A DNA stretch of 64,000 nucleotides from positions 2,673,501 through 2,737,500 of the forward strand of contig NZ_AP018365.1 in the NCBI RefSeq assembly GCF_016756395.1, written 5' to 3'. This DNA comes from Streptomyces sp. SN-593. Its GTDB lineage: Bacteria; Actinomycetota; Actinomycetes; Streptomycetales; Streptomycetaceae. The position numbers and the translations under genes are program-made. Positions 54,220 to 63,689 of the stretch are shown one piece after another (the stretch's first letter is position 1; each line of letters starts with the position of its first letter). Below the pieces are notes generated by a model that was not told where the DNA came from, made no database searches, and worked only from the letters and a program-made list of their open reading frames with translations.

Positions 54220-54912
54220 ATGACCACCACGTTCGTCACCGGAGCAGGCAGGTCGCTCGGGCTGGAGACCGCCCGCCGCCTGGTCGAGGCCGGCCACACC
54301 GTCCTGCTCGGCGCCCGCGACCCCGAGCGCGGCCGGGCCGCGGCCGGGGCGGTCGGCGCGCGCTTCGTCCGCATCGACGTGGCCGACGACGCGTCGGTCG
54401 AGGCGGCCGCCGCCGACGTCGCCGCCCACGAGGGCGCGCTCGACGTCCTGGTGAACAACGCCGGGATCCACGGCCGGGTCGGCCCGGTCGAGGAGTACAC
54501 CGCCGCCGACGTGCGCGCCGTCCTGGACGTGAACGTCGTCGGGATCGTCCGCGTCACGCACGCGTTCCTGCCGCTGCTGCGCAGGTCCGCGCACCCGGTC
54601 ATCGTCAACGTGTCCAGCGGGATGGGCTCGTTCGGCCTGACCCACGACCCGGAGCGGATCGAGTCGCAGTACTCCCTGCCGCTGTACGCCGCCTCGAAGG
54701 CCGCCGTCACCATGCTCACCACGCAGTACGCCCGGGAGCTGGCGGACGTGAAGGTCAACGCCGCCGACCCCGGGCAGACCGCGACCGACTTCACCGGCGG
54801 GCTCGGCCACAGCGTCGAGGTGGGCGCCGAGTCGATCGTGGCGCTCGCCACGATCGGCCCCGACGGCCCGACCGGCCGCCTCGTGGACCGCTCGGGCACC
54901 CTGCCCTGGTGA
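54220..54912 (+). CDS. short-chain dehydrogenase/reductase
   Basis: 230 residues. TGAGRSLGLETARRL for cofactor binding, DVLVNNAGIHG, VNVSSGMGSF with the catalytic Ser, and YAASKAAV with Tyr and Lys. Resembles carbonyl reductase-type classical SDRs found next to MmyB-type regulators. ATG at 54220 follows GGAGGAGC. Substrate unknown; probably part of a small inducible stress or detoxification unit with the XRE regulator. Confidence 0.92.
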   Translation: MTTTFVTGAGRSLGLETARRLVEAGHTVLLGARDPERGRAAAGAVGARFVRIDVADDASVEAAAADVAAHEGALDVLVNNAGIHGRVGPVEEYTAADVRAVLDVNVVGIVRVTHAFLPLLRRSAHPVIVNVSSGMGSFGLTHDPERIESQYSLPLYAASKAAVTMLTTQYARELADVKVNAADPGQTATDFTGGLGHSVEVGAESIVALATIGPDGPTGRLVDRSGTLPW

Positions 54913-54945
54913 GGCCCGGCCGACCGCCCGGGCGCCGTCCCCGGT

Positions 54946-54990
54946 GCGGCCGGCTCAGTTGCGGCCGGCTCAGTTGCGGCCGGCTCAGTT
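54946..54990. repeat. 15-bp tandem triplicate spanning the radical SAM stop codon
   Basis: GCGGCCGGCTCAGTT three times in perfect register. On the minus strand each unit contains AAC TGA in the reading frame of the gene at 54985-56925, so the end of the gene is followed by two further in-frame stop codons. Confidence 0.9.
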
Positions 54991-56925
54991 GCCGCCCGCG
55001 CCGTTCACGACCGTCAGCGGCAGCAGCTTCTTGCCGGTGGGGCCGATCTGGATGTCCAGGTCGAGCTGGGGGCACACCCCGCAGTCGAAGCACGGCGTCC
55101 AGCGGCAGTCGTCCACCTCGGTCTCGTCGAGGGCGTCCTGCCAGTCCTCCCAGAGCCAGTCCTTGTCCAGGCCGGAGTCCAGGTGGTCCCAGGGCAGGAC
55201 CTCCTCGGCGGTCCGCTCGCGGGTGGTGTACCAGGCCAGGTCCAGGTCGAACGCGGGGAGCGCGGCGTCGCAGGCACGCAGCCAGCGCTCGTAGGAGAAG
55301 TGCTCGCGCCAGCCGTCGAACCGGCCGCCGTCGGCGTACACCGCGCGGATCACGGCGCCGACGCGGCGGTCGCCGCGGGAGAGCAGGCCCTCGATGATGC
55401 CGGGCTTGCCGTCGTGGTACCGGAAACCGATGTTGCGGCCGTACTTGCGGTCGCCGCGGATCGCGTCGCGCAGCTTCTCCAGCCGGGCGTCGGTCTCCTC
55501 GACGCCGAGCTGCGGCGCCCACTGGAAGGGGGTGTGCGGCTTGGGGACGAAGCCGCCGATCGACACGGTGCAGCGGATGTCGTTCTGCCCGGTCACCTCG
55601 CGGCCCTTGGCGATCACCTTGCGCGCCATGTCCGCGATCTGGAGCACGTCCTCGTCGGTCTCGGTGGGCAGGCCGCACATGAAGTACAGCTTCACCTGCC
55701 GCCAGCCGTTGCCGTACGCGGTGGCGACGGTGCGGATCAGGTCCTCCTCCGACACCATCTTGTTGATCACCTTGCGGATGCGCTCGGAGCCGCCCTCGGG
55801 GGCGAAGGTCAGGCCCGAGCGGCGGCCGTTGCGGGTCAGCTCGTTGGCCAGGTCGATGTTGAACGCGTCCACCCGGGTGGAGGGCAGCGACAGGCCGATC
55901 TTGTCCGCCTCGTACCGGTCCGCGAGGCCCTTGGCGACGTCGGCGATCTCGGTGTGGTCGGCCGACGACAGCGACAGCAGGCCGACCTCCTCGAAGCCGG
56001 TCGCCTTCAGGCCCCGGTCGACCATCTCGCCGATGCCGGTGATGGAGCGCTCGCGCACCGGGCGGGTGATCATCCCGGCCTGGCAGAACCGGCAGCCGCG
56101 GGTGCAGCCGCGGAAGATCTCCACCGACATCCGCTCGTGCACGGTCTCCGCGAGCGGCACCAGCGGCTGCTTCGGGTACGGCCACTCGTCGAGGTCCATG
56201 ACGGTGTGCTTCGACACCCGCCACGGCACGCCGGAGCGGTTGGGCACGACCCGGGAGATCCGGCCGTCGGGCAGGTACTCCACGTCGTAGAAGCGCGGGA
56301 CGTACACGCCGCCGGTCCTGGCCAGCCGCAGCAGCAGCTCGTCGCGCCCGCCGGGGCGGCCCTCGGCCTTCCACGCGCGGATCAGGTCGGTGATGGTGAG
56401 CACCGCCTGCTCGCCGTCGCCGATCACGGCCGCGTCGATGAAGTCGGCGATCGGCTCGGGGTTGAACGCCGCGTGCCCGCCGGCCAGCACCACCGGGTCG
56501 TCCTCGGTGCGGTCGGCCGCGTCCAGCGGGATGCCGGCGAGGTCGAGCGCGGCCAGCATGTTCGTGTAGCCCAGCTCGGTGGAGAAGCTGAGCCCGAAGA
56601 CGTCGAACGCGCGGACCGGGCGGTGGCTGTCCACGGTGAACTGCGGCACCTTGTGCTCGCGCATCAGCGCTTCCAGGTCCGGCCACACGCTGTAGGTGCG
56701 CTCGGCGAGCACGCCCTCCCGCTCGTTGAGCACCTCGTAGAGGATCATGACGCCCTGGTTGGGCAGGCCGACCTCGTACGCGTCGGGGTACATCAGCGCC
56801 CACCGCACGTCGGCGGCGTCCCAGTCCTTGACGGTGGAGTTCAGCTCACCGCCGACGTACTGGATCGGCTTCTGTACATGCGGGAGCAGCGCTTCCAGGC
56901 GCGGGAAGACCGACTCGACAGGCAT
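54985..56925 (-). CDS. TIGR03960 family B12-binding radical SAM protein
   Basis: 646 residues. N-terminal cobalamin-binding-like domain (about 30-200; QYVGGELNSTVKDW start), radical SAM cluster motif FRGCTRGCRFCQAG near 277 (CxxxCxxC), the TYG-like GLTFAPEGGSERIRKVINK region, and a C-terminal Cys-rich segment (CRWTPCFDCGVC) near 612-625 that may bind a second cluster. Partner of the DUF2344 protein, from which it is separated here by 5.7 kb. Reaction unknown; the pair is widespread in Gram-positives and close to rne. ATG at 56925. Confidence 0.93.
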   Translation of the reverse strand: MPVESVFPRLEALLPHVQKPIQYVGGELNSTVKDWDAADVRWALMYPDAYEVGLPNQGVMILYEVLNEREGVLAERTYSVWPDLEALMREHKVPQFTVDSHRPVRAFDVFGLSFSTELGYTNMLAALDLAGIPLDAADRTEDDPVVLAGGHAAFNPEPIADFIDAAVIGDGEQAVLTITDLIRAWKAEGRPGGRDELLLRLARTGGVYVPRFYDVEYLPDGRISRVVPNRSGVPWRVSKHTVMDLDEWPYPKQPLVPLAETVHERMSVEIFRGCTRGCRFCQAGMITRPVRERSITGIGEMVDRGLKATGFEEVGLLSLSSADHTEIADVAKGLADRYEADKIGLSLPSTRVDAFNIDLANELTRNGRRSGLTFAPEGGSERIRKVINKMVSEEDLIRTVATAYGNGWRQVKLYFMCGLPTETDEDVLQIADMARKVIAKGREVTGQNDIRCTVSIGGFVPKPHTPFQWAPQLGVEETDARLEKLRDAIRGDRKYGRNIGFRYHDGKPGIIEGLLSRGDRRVGAVIRAVYADGGRFDGWREHFSYERWLRACDAALPAFDLDLAWYTTRERTAEEVLPWDHLDSGLDKDWLWEDWQDALDETEVDDCRWTPCFDCGVCPQLDLDIQIGPTGKKLLPLTVVNGAGGN

Positions 56926-57055
56926 CTCGGCGACTTTCGTGTGTCCTGATCTTGCGGGCGCCCCGGCGGCCGGGCCGTCGGGGGGAGGGTGACCCTCAAG
57001 GGTACCCGAGCCGCGACACGCGCCCGGCCGGACCGGCGACGGGGCGAACGGCGGA

Positions 57056-57119
57056 CGGCAGGCGGCAGGCGGCAGGCGGTGAGCAGCGGGCAGCGGGCAG
57101 CGGGCAGCGGGCAGCAGCG
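57056..57119. repeat. heptamer tandem repeats next to the rodA stop
   Basis: Three units of GCAGGCG-type (57058-57079) run into four units of GCAGCGG plus a variant (57082-57117), ending just behind the rodA stop at 57122. The rest of 56926-57121 holds no gene. Confidence 0.85.
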
Positions 57120-57121
57120 CG

Positions 57122-58318
57122 CTACGCCGACATGGGCCGCTGCATCTTCACGGACTGGAGCATCCCTATGGCCACGAAGTTGGCGAACATCGATGATCCG
57201 CCGTAGGACACGAAGGGTAGGGGGATGCCCGTGACCGGCATGATGCCGAGCGTCATGCCGATGTTCTCGAAGGACTGGAAGGCGAACCAGGCGACGACGC
57301 CGGCCGCCACGATCGTGCCGTACAGGTCGGTGGCGTTGCGGGCGATGGTGCAGGCGCGCCAGAGGATCACGCCGACCAGCAGCACGATGAACGCGCCGCC
57401 GACGAAGCCGAGTTCCTCGCCGGCCACCGAGAAGACGAAGTCGGTCTGCTGCTCGGGCACGAACTGGCCGGTGGTCTGGCTGCCGTGGAACAGGCCCTTG
57501 CCCAGCAACCCGCCGGAGCCGATCGCGATCCGCGCCTGGCTGGTGTTGTAGCCGACGCCGGACGGGTCGAGCGCGGGGTTGGCGAACGCGGCGAACCGGT
57601 CGATCTGGTACTTGTCCAGGATGCCGAGCTGCCAGACCAGCAGGGAGCCCACGATCCCTGTGGCGATCAGCCCGAACACCCAGCGGGTGGACGCCCCGGA
57701 GGCGAGCAGCACGCCGAGCACGATGGCGCCGAGCACCATCACCGACCCGAGGTCGGGCATCATCAGGATGATCAGGATCGGCAGGGCGGCCAGCGCGAGC
57801 GACTGCGTCACCCGGCGGTGGTCGGGGTGTTCCTGGTCACCGGCGTCGACCCGGGCGGAGAGCACCATCGCCATGCCGATGATGATGGAGATCTTCACGA
57901 ACTCCGACGGCTGGAGCGAGAAGCCGCCGCCGATGATGATCCAGGAGTGCGCGCCGTTGACGGTGGAGCCCAGCGGGCTGAGCACCGCGAGGATGCCGAG
58001 GATCGACAGCGCGTAGAAGAACGGCACGATGGTGCGCATCCGGTGGTGCCCTATGGCCATCGCGCCGATGCACAGCGCCAGGCCGATCCCGGCGTTCATC
58101 ACATGGCGGATCAGGAAGTAGTACTGGTCGCCGTGGGTGAGGCTGGTGCGGTTGCGGGTCGCGGAGTAGACCAGCAGCGTGCCGATGAAGCACAGCAGGA
58201 TCGTGGCCAGGAAGAGCAGCCAGTCCATCCGGCGCACCACGGAGTCCCGGGCGAACAGCTTGCCCATGGTGGAGCGCTCCGGCGTGAACCGCCGGACGGA
58301 GTAGGAGTTCGCGCTCAT
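57122..58318 (-). CDS. rodA: RodA/FtsW-family SEDS peptidoglycan polymerase (sfr-type)
   Basis: 398 residues, about ten membrane helices. Polymerises lipid II with its partner PBP2. SEDS marks are GAHSWIIIGGGFSLQPSEFVK split over residues 118-138, the catalytic Asp region RVDAGDQ... and PDLGSVMVLGAI, and the C-terminal SYGGSSMFANFVAIG. The ATG at 58318 overlaps the PBP2 stop (TGATG); a GTG one codon earlier is also possible. In S. coelicolor the gene at this position is sfr, part of the spore-wall-synthesising cluster with mreBCD and pbp2. Confidence 0.95.
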   Translation of the reverse strand: MSANSYSVRRFTPERSTMGKLFARDSVVRRMDWLLFLATILLCFIGTLLVYSATRNRTSLTHGDQYYFLIRHVMNAGIGLALCIGAMAIGHHRMRTIVPFFYALSILGILAVLSPLGSTVNGAHSWIIIGGGFSLQPSEFVKISIIIGMAMVLSARVDAGDQEHPDHRRVTQSLALAALPILIILMMPDLGSVMVLGAIVLGVLLASGASTRWVFGLIATGIVGSLLVWQLGILDKYQIDRFAAFANPALDPSGVGYNTSQARIAIGSGGLLGKGLFHGSQTTGQFVPEQQTDFVFSVAGEELGFVGGAFIVLLVGVILWRACTIARNATDLYGTIVAAGVVAWFAFQSFENIGMTLGIMPVTGIPLPFVSYGGSSMFANFVAIGMLQSVKMQRPMSA

Positions 58319-60561
58319 CACGTGTACTTCCTGCCGTACAGCAGTTTCTCGGTCCGGGTCGGGGTGAGCGCGGCCAGCGCGGGCACCGGGTCGCCCCCGG
58401 TCGATCCGGCCGGGGAGTTGGCGAAGGTGTCGGCGACCTCGGTGGAGTACGCGGCCTGCTGGGCGCTGACCACCGAGCCGTCGGCGGAGATCTTCGGCAG
58501 CGACGTGACCGGCTGGGGCATGATGCCCTTCTTCGGGTCGATCGTGGTGCTGTCCTTCTTGATGCCGTACATCGCCTCGTAGATGCGGCGGATCGCGGTA
58601 CCCGAACCGCCGGAGCCCGTACCGCCCTGGGAGATCGTCATGACGATCGTGTAGTCCTTGGTGTACGTGTCGAACCAGGACGTGCTCTGCTTGCCGGAGA
58701 CCTCCGCGGTACCGGTCTTGGCGTGCAGCGGGATCTTGTCCTGCGGCCAGTTGCCGAACTTCCAGTCGGCGGTGCCCTCGGTGACCACGCCGGCCAGTGC
58801 CTGGTTGATGTACTTCAGCGTGGACTTGGAGTCGGGCAGCTTGGCGACCGCCTTGGGCTTGATCGGGGTGACCGTCTTGCCGTCGGGGCTTATCACGGCC
58901 TTGCCGATGGTCGGCTGGTACAGGGTGCCGCCGTTGGCGAGGGCCGCGTAGATCCGGGCCATCTGGATCGGGGTGACGAGCGTGTCGCCCTGGCCGATGG
59001 CGTAGTTGACGGAGTCACCGGCGCGCAGTTCGTAGCCGTCCGGGCAGTTCTCGATGGCGATCGCGACGCTCAGGGAGGGGTTCTTGTCGTTCTTGTGCTT
59101 CTTGGCGGTCGCGCACCAGTCGGCCTTGTTCTCCTCCCAGAAGTCCTTCTTCCACTGCCGGTCCGGGACCCGGCCGGTGACCTCGCCGGGCAGGTCCACC
59201 CCGGTGGTGGCACCGAGGCCGAACTGGTGGGCGGTCGTGTAGAAGTAGTCCTTGGGGTTCTTCGGGTCGTTGCCGCCGTCCTTCTGCCACTGGGCGTAGG
59301 AGAGCCGGTAGAAGACGGTGTCGCAGGAGACCTCGAGCGCGCGGGCCAGCGAGATGTCGCCGTAGCTCTCGTTCTCGTCGTTGTGGAAGACCTGGTTGCC
59401 GATGGAGAACGACGACGTGCAGGCGTACGGGCCGTCCTCGCTGTAGCCGGCCTTGACCGCGGCCGAGGTGGAGATGACCTTGAAGGTCGAGCCCGGCGCC
59501 GACTCGCCCTGGATGGCGCGGTTGAGCAGCGGGTAGTTGGACTTGGTGTCGGTCAGGGCCGCGTAGTCCTTGGCCGAGATGCCGCCGACCCACTCGTTGG
59601 GGTCGTAGGTGGGCTCGCTGGCCATCGCGATGATCTGACCGGTCTTGTTGTCCATGACGATCGCGGCGCCGGAGTCGGCCTTGAAGTTCTTGTGGGTGAC
59701 CGGGTCGTACGTCTTGCGCGCGGTCACCATCGCGTCGTTGAGTTCCTTCTCGGTGACCGCCTGCACCTTGGCGTCGATGCTGGTGACCACGTTGTCGCCG
59801 GGCGTGGCCGGCGTCTCGGACGCCTTGCCGATCACCCGGCCGAGGTTGTCGACCTGGTACTTGGTGACGCCGGCCTTGCCGCGCAACTGGTCGTCGTAGG
59901 TGCTCTCCAGGCCGGAGCGGCCGACCTGGTCCGAGCGCAGCAGCGGGTTGCTGGTCTTCTCGGAGGCGGCCACCTCCTTGTCGGTGACCGGGGAGAGGTA
60001 GCCGAGTACCTGGGCCGCGTTCGCCTTGTCCGGGGCCGGGTAGGTGCGCACCGCGGTGGGCTCCGCGGTGATGCCGGGGAAGTCCTCGCGGCGCTCCATG
60101 ATCTGGAGGGCCTGCTGGGTGGTGGCCTCGTCGGTGATCGGGATCGGCTGGTAGGGCGAACCGTTCCAGCACGGGCGCGGGGTCTGCGCGTCGCACAGCC
60201 GCACCTTGTCCATCACGTCCTGGGGCTTCATGCCGAGCACCTTGGCCAGCCGGGTCAGCACGGCGGTGCCGCCGTCGGCCTGCTGGAGCAGGTCGGTGCG
60301 GCTGGCCGAGACCACCAGCAGGGTCTGGTTGTCGGCGATCGGCACGCCCCGGTCGTCGAGGATCGAGCCGCGCACGGCCGGTGTGACGACCTGCTGGTAG
60401 TGGTTGCTGGCGGCCTCCTGGTCGTACTCCTGGCCGTTGCGGATCTGGAGGTACCACAGCCGGCCGCCGAGGGTCAGCAGCAGCGAGAGGACCAGCACCT
60501 GGAGGATGACCAGCCGGATCGTGACCCGGCTGGTCCGCCCGGTCTCCGGGATGTTGCTCAT
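58318..60561 (-). CDS. mrdA: penicillin-binding protein 2 (class B transpeptidase)
   Basis: 747 residues. Cross-links peptidoglycan within the elongasome. N-terminal membrane anchor (LVILQVLVLSLLLTLGGRLWYL), dimerisation domain with RGSILDDRGVPIADN, then the transpeptidase domain: active Ser in GSTFK near 361 and KTGTAEVSGK near 615. The C-terminal tail carries about 60 Ser/Thr/Ala-rich residues. ATG at 60561, 47 nt after mreD; coupled with rodA. Confidence 0.96.
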   Translation of the reverse strand: MSNIPETGRTSRVTIRLVILQVLVLSLLLTLGGRLWYLQIRNGQEYDQEAASNHYQQVVTPAVRGSILDDRGVPIADNQTLLVVSASRTDLLQQADGGTAVLTRLAKVLGMKPQDVMDKVRLCDAQTPRPCWNGSPYQPIPITDEATTQQALQIMERREDFPGITAEPTAVRTYPAPDKANAAQVLGYLSPVTDKEVAASEKTSNPLLRSDQVGRSGLESTYDDQLRGKAGVTKYQVDNLGRVIGKASETPATPGDNVVTSIDAKVQAVTEKELNDAMVTARKTYDPVTHKNFKADSGAAIVMDNKTGQIIAMASEPTYDPNEWVGGISAKDYAALTDTKSNYPLLNRAIQGESAPGSTFKVISTSAAVKAGYSEDGPYACTSSFSIGNQVFHNDENESYGDISLARALEVSCDTVFYRLSYAQWQKDGGNDPKNPKDYFYTTAHQFGLGATTGVDLPGEVTGRVPDRQWKKDFWEENKADWCATAKKHKNDKNPSLSVAIAIENCPDGYELRAGDSVNYAIGQGDTLVTPIQMARIYAALANGGTLYQPTIGKAVISPDGKTVTPIKPKAVAKLPDSKSTLKYINQALAGVVTEGTADWKFGNWPQDKIPLHAKTGTAEVSGKQSTSWFDTYTKDYTIVMTISQGGTGSGGSGTAIRRIYEAMYGIKKDSTTIDPKKGIMPQPVTSLPKISADGSVVSAQQAAYSTEVADTFANSPAGSTGGDPVPALAALTPTRTEKLLYGRKYT

Positions 60562-60608
60562 CTACTCGCTCTCCCCGCTCGCTCGCTCCGTGCGGGCACC
60601 ACTCGCCG

Positions 60609-61313
60609 TCATCGCCGTGCTCCCCTTGCCACCATGCTGCCGTTGAACCGCGCCCGGCCGAACAGGCCGCGCTGCGGGGTGATGCCTGCTCCGGCGCCCG
60701 CTCTGGCGCGCCCGCGCCCGCGGAGGCGGAACCGGCCGCCGCCACCGCCGCCCCGGCCGCCGCCGAACCCGCCGCCGTAGCCGCTGCCGGCGGCGTCCTC
60801 CGCGAGCGGGTCGTGGTCGAAACGGCGGGCCAGCGCCATGACCAGCGGGACCACGAACGGCGCCAGCAGCAGGTCGTACAGCGTCGCGGTGAACACCAGC
60901 TTGGCCAGGCCGACGTGGGCGCCCGCGGTGTCCCCGACCAGTCCGCCGACGCCCGCGTACAGCAGCGTGGTGGCGACGGCGGCGCCGATGACCACCAGCA
61001 TCGGACCGGCGGCGGTGCGCAGTTGGCCGCTGTCGGGCCTGGCGAGGCCGGCCGCGTAGCCGATCACGCACAGCACCAGGGCGTAGCGGCCGACCGCGTG
61101 GTCGGCCGGCGGCGCGACGTCGGCGAGCAGTCCGGCGAAGAAGCCGATCAGGCAGCCGCCGACGTGGCCGTAGGTGAGGGCCAGGCCCAGCACCGTCAGC
61201 AGCAGCAGGTCGGGGACCGCACCCGGCAGGTGCAGCCGGGCCAGCACGCTGACCTGGGCGACCAGGGCGATCACCACCAGGACGGTGGAGAGCACGATCC
61301 GGTTCGGGCGCAT
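60609..61313 (-). CDS. mreD: rod shape-determining protein MreD with glycine/arginine-rich tail
   Basis: 234 residues. Five or six membrane helices in the first 165 residues, with the family's LHLPGAVPDLLLLTVLGLAL and GFFAGLLADVAPP. The C-terminal 60 residues are Gly/Arg-rich, with six consecutive Gly and RGRGRAR-type steps, which is not part of the MreD fold; it is cytoplasmic and resembles an RGG box. ATG at 61313 lies 4 nt after the mreC stop. Confidence 0.93.
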   Translation of the reverse strand: MRPNRIVLSTVLVVIALVAQVSVLARLHLPGAVPDLLLLTVLGLALTYGHVGGCLIGFFAGLLADVAPPADHAVGRYALVLCVIGYAAGLARPDSGQLRTAAGPMLVVIGAAVATTLLYAGVGGLVGDTAGAHVGLAKLVFTATLYDLLLAPFVVPLVMALARRFDHDPLAEDAAGSGYGGGFGGGRGGGGGGRFRLRGRGRARAGAGAGITPQRGLFGRARFNGSMVARGARR

Positions 61314-61317
61314 GGCG

Positions 61318-62331
61318 TCAGTCCCCGTCGGTGGAGGTCGGGTTGGTCGAGGTCGTCGAGGTCGTCGGCTCGGTGCTCGGCGGGACCGCGCCGTCGGAGC
61401 TGCCGGAACCGGGGGTGTCCCCCGGCGACGGGGTGCTCTTCGGTTTGGGCTTCGCGGTGTGCGACGGGGTGGGCTTGGCCGGCAGCACGCTGTCCCGCGG
61501 GTCGGTGCGCGGGCCGACCACGACCACGCCGACCACGTCGAGCTTGGTGAAGCCCACGTACGGCTGGACCTCGACGGTCTTGGTGAGGTTGCCGTCCGAC
61601 GGCTCGACGCTGACCACCTTGCCGACCGGCACGCCGGGCACGAAGGGCTTGTCCTTGTCGGAGCCGAAGGAGACCACCCGGTCGCCCTTGTGCACGTCGG
61701 CCTTGCCGTTGAGGAGCTGGTCGCGCAGCGGCCGGTTGCCCTGGCCGGTGGCGAAGCCGATCTCCTGGCTGCCCTCCAGCCGGGTGCCGACGGTGAAGTC
61801 CGGGTCGTTGGCGAGCAGGACGGTCGAGGTGGAGCGGCCGACGGTGGTGACCCGGCCGACGAGGCCGTCGCCGTTGATCACCGTCATGTCGCGCTTGAGG
61901 CCGTCGTTGCTGCCGGAGTCGATGGTGATCGTCCAGGAGAAGCCCTGGGCCGCTCCTATCGCGATGACCTGCGCTCCCTTGACGGTGTACTGCCCGGCGC
62001 CGGCGACCTTCAGGAGCTTGTCCAGTTCCTGGGCACGGGCGCGGGTGGTGTCCTTGCTGCCGAGCTGCTGCTTGAGCTGGGTGTTCTCCTGCTCCAGCCG
62101 CTTGATGGTGCTGCTGTCGCGGCCGGAGTCGCGGACCGCGTCCACCGCGTTGCCCACCGGGTCGACCACGCCGGACACCGCGTTCTCCACCGGGCCGAAG
62201 GCCGACTGGGCCACTCGTCGCGGCCGGTCCAGGGGGGAGTTCTCGCCGCCCCGGATGTCGACGGTGATCAGCGCGAGCGCCACGACCACCAGTAGTACCA
62301 GCAGCAGCCGGCTCTCCTTTGTGTCCCTCAC
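61318..62331 (-). CDS. mreC: rod shape-determining protein MreC
   Basis: 337 residues. Membrane anchor LLLVLLVVVALALITVDI, coiled coil STIKRLEQENTQLKQQLG near 75-95, then two beta-barrel domains (VIAIGAAQGFSWTITIDSGS, GLVGRVTTVGRSTSTVLL, VVSVEPSDG). The C-terminal 60 residues are Pro/Thr/Ser-rich and end in repeated TST steps; Streptomyces MreC has such a tail. Links MreB to the periplasm-facing synthesis machinery. ATG at 62331. Confidence 0.95.
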   Translation of the reverse strand: MRDTKESRLLLVLLVVVALALITVDIRGGENSPLDRPRRVAQSAFGPVENAVSGVVDPVGNAVDAVRDSGRDSSTIKRLEQENTQLKQQLGSKDTTRARAQELDKLLKVAGAGQYTVKGAQVIAIGAAQGFSWTITIDSGSNDGLKRDMTVINGDGLVGRVTTVGRSTSTVLLANDPDFTVGTRLEGSQEIGFATGQGNRPLRDQLLNGKADVHKGDRVVSFGSDKDKPFVPGVPVGKVVSVEPSDGNLTKTVEVQPYVGFTKLDVVGVVVVGPRTDPRDSVLPAKPTPSHTAKPKPKSTPSPGDTPGSGSSDGAVPPSTEPTTSTTSTNPTSTDGD

Positions 62332-62472
62332 GGGCGCCAGTCCGTGCCTTCCTCATCGGACCCGCCGCCGCTGGGGCCGCGGCCGGTCGGAGCTACTGTG
62401 CCGGTTTGCGCCCGCATCCGGCGCCGCGGTGGTGACAGCGCCTGCGCCGGGTGGGGCGGTTCGTCTTCCGTG

Positions 62473-63507
<1,035 letters not shown>

Positions 63508-63649
63508 GTGGATACGTCTGGCCTTCCCGAGCGTGGGCGGAGGTTCCATCGTAGTCGCGCCGGGCTGGGCGCGGCGTCGGGGTTCCGACGCCATTGTCAT
63601 CAGAACACACAGCGGACCTCAGTAATGGTGACGCCGTGTCGGAGTGTCT

Positions 63650-63683
63650 GGTTCCGTTCCGACCCCGGTCGGATGCGGGAACC
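63650..63683 (-). terminator. hairpin terminator after ndk
   Basis: Outer arms GGTTCC (63650-63655) and GGAACC (63678-63683) enclose an inner TCCGAC/GTCGGA pairing. It starts 6 nt past the ndk stop and separates ndk from the mre cluster. Confidence 0.6.
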
Positions 63684-63689
63684 GCCCGG

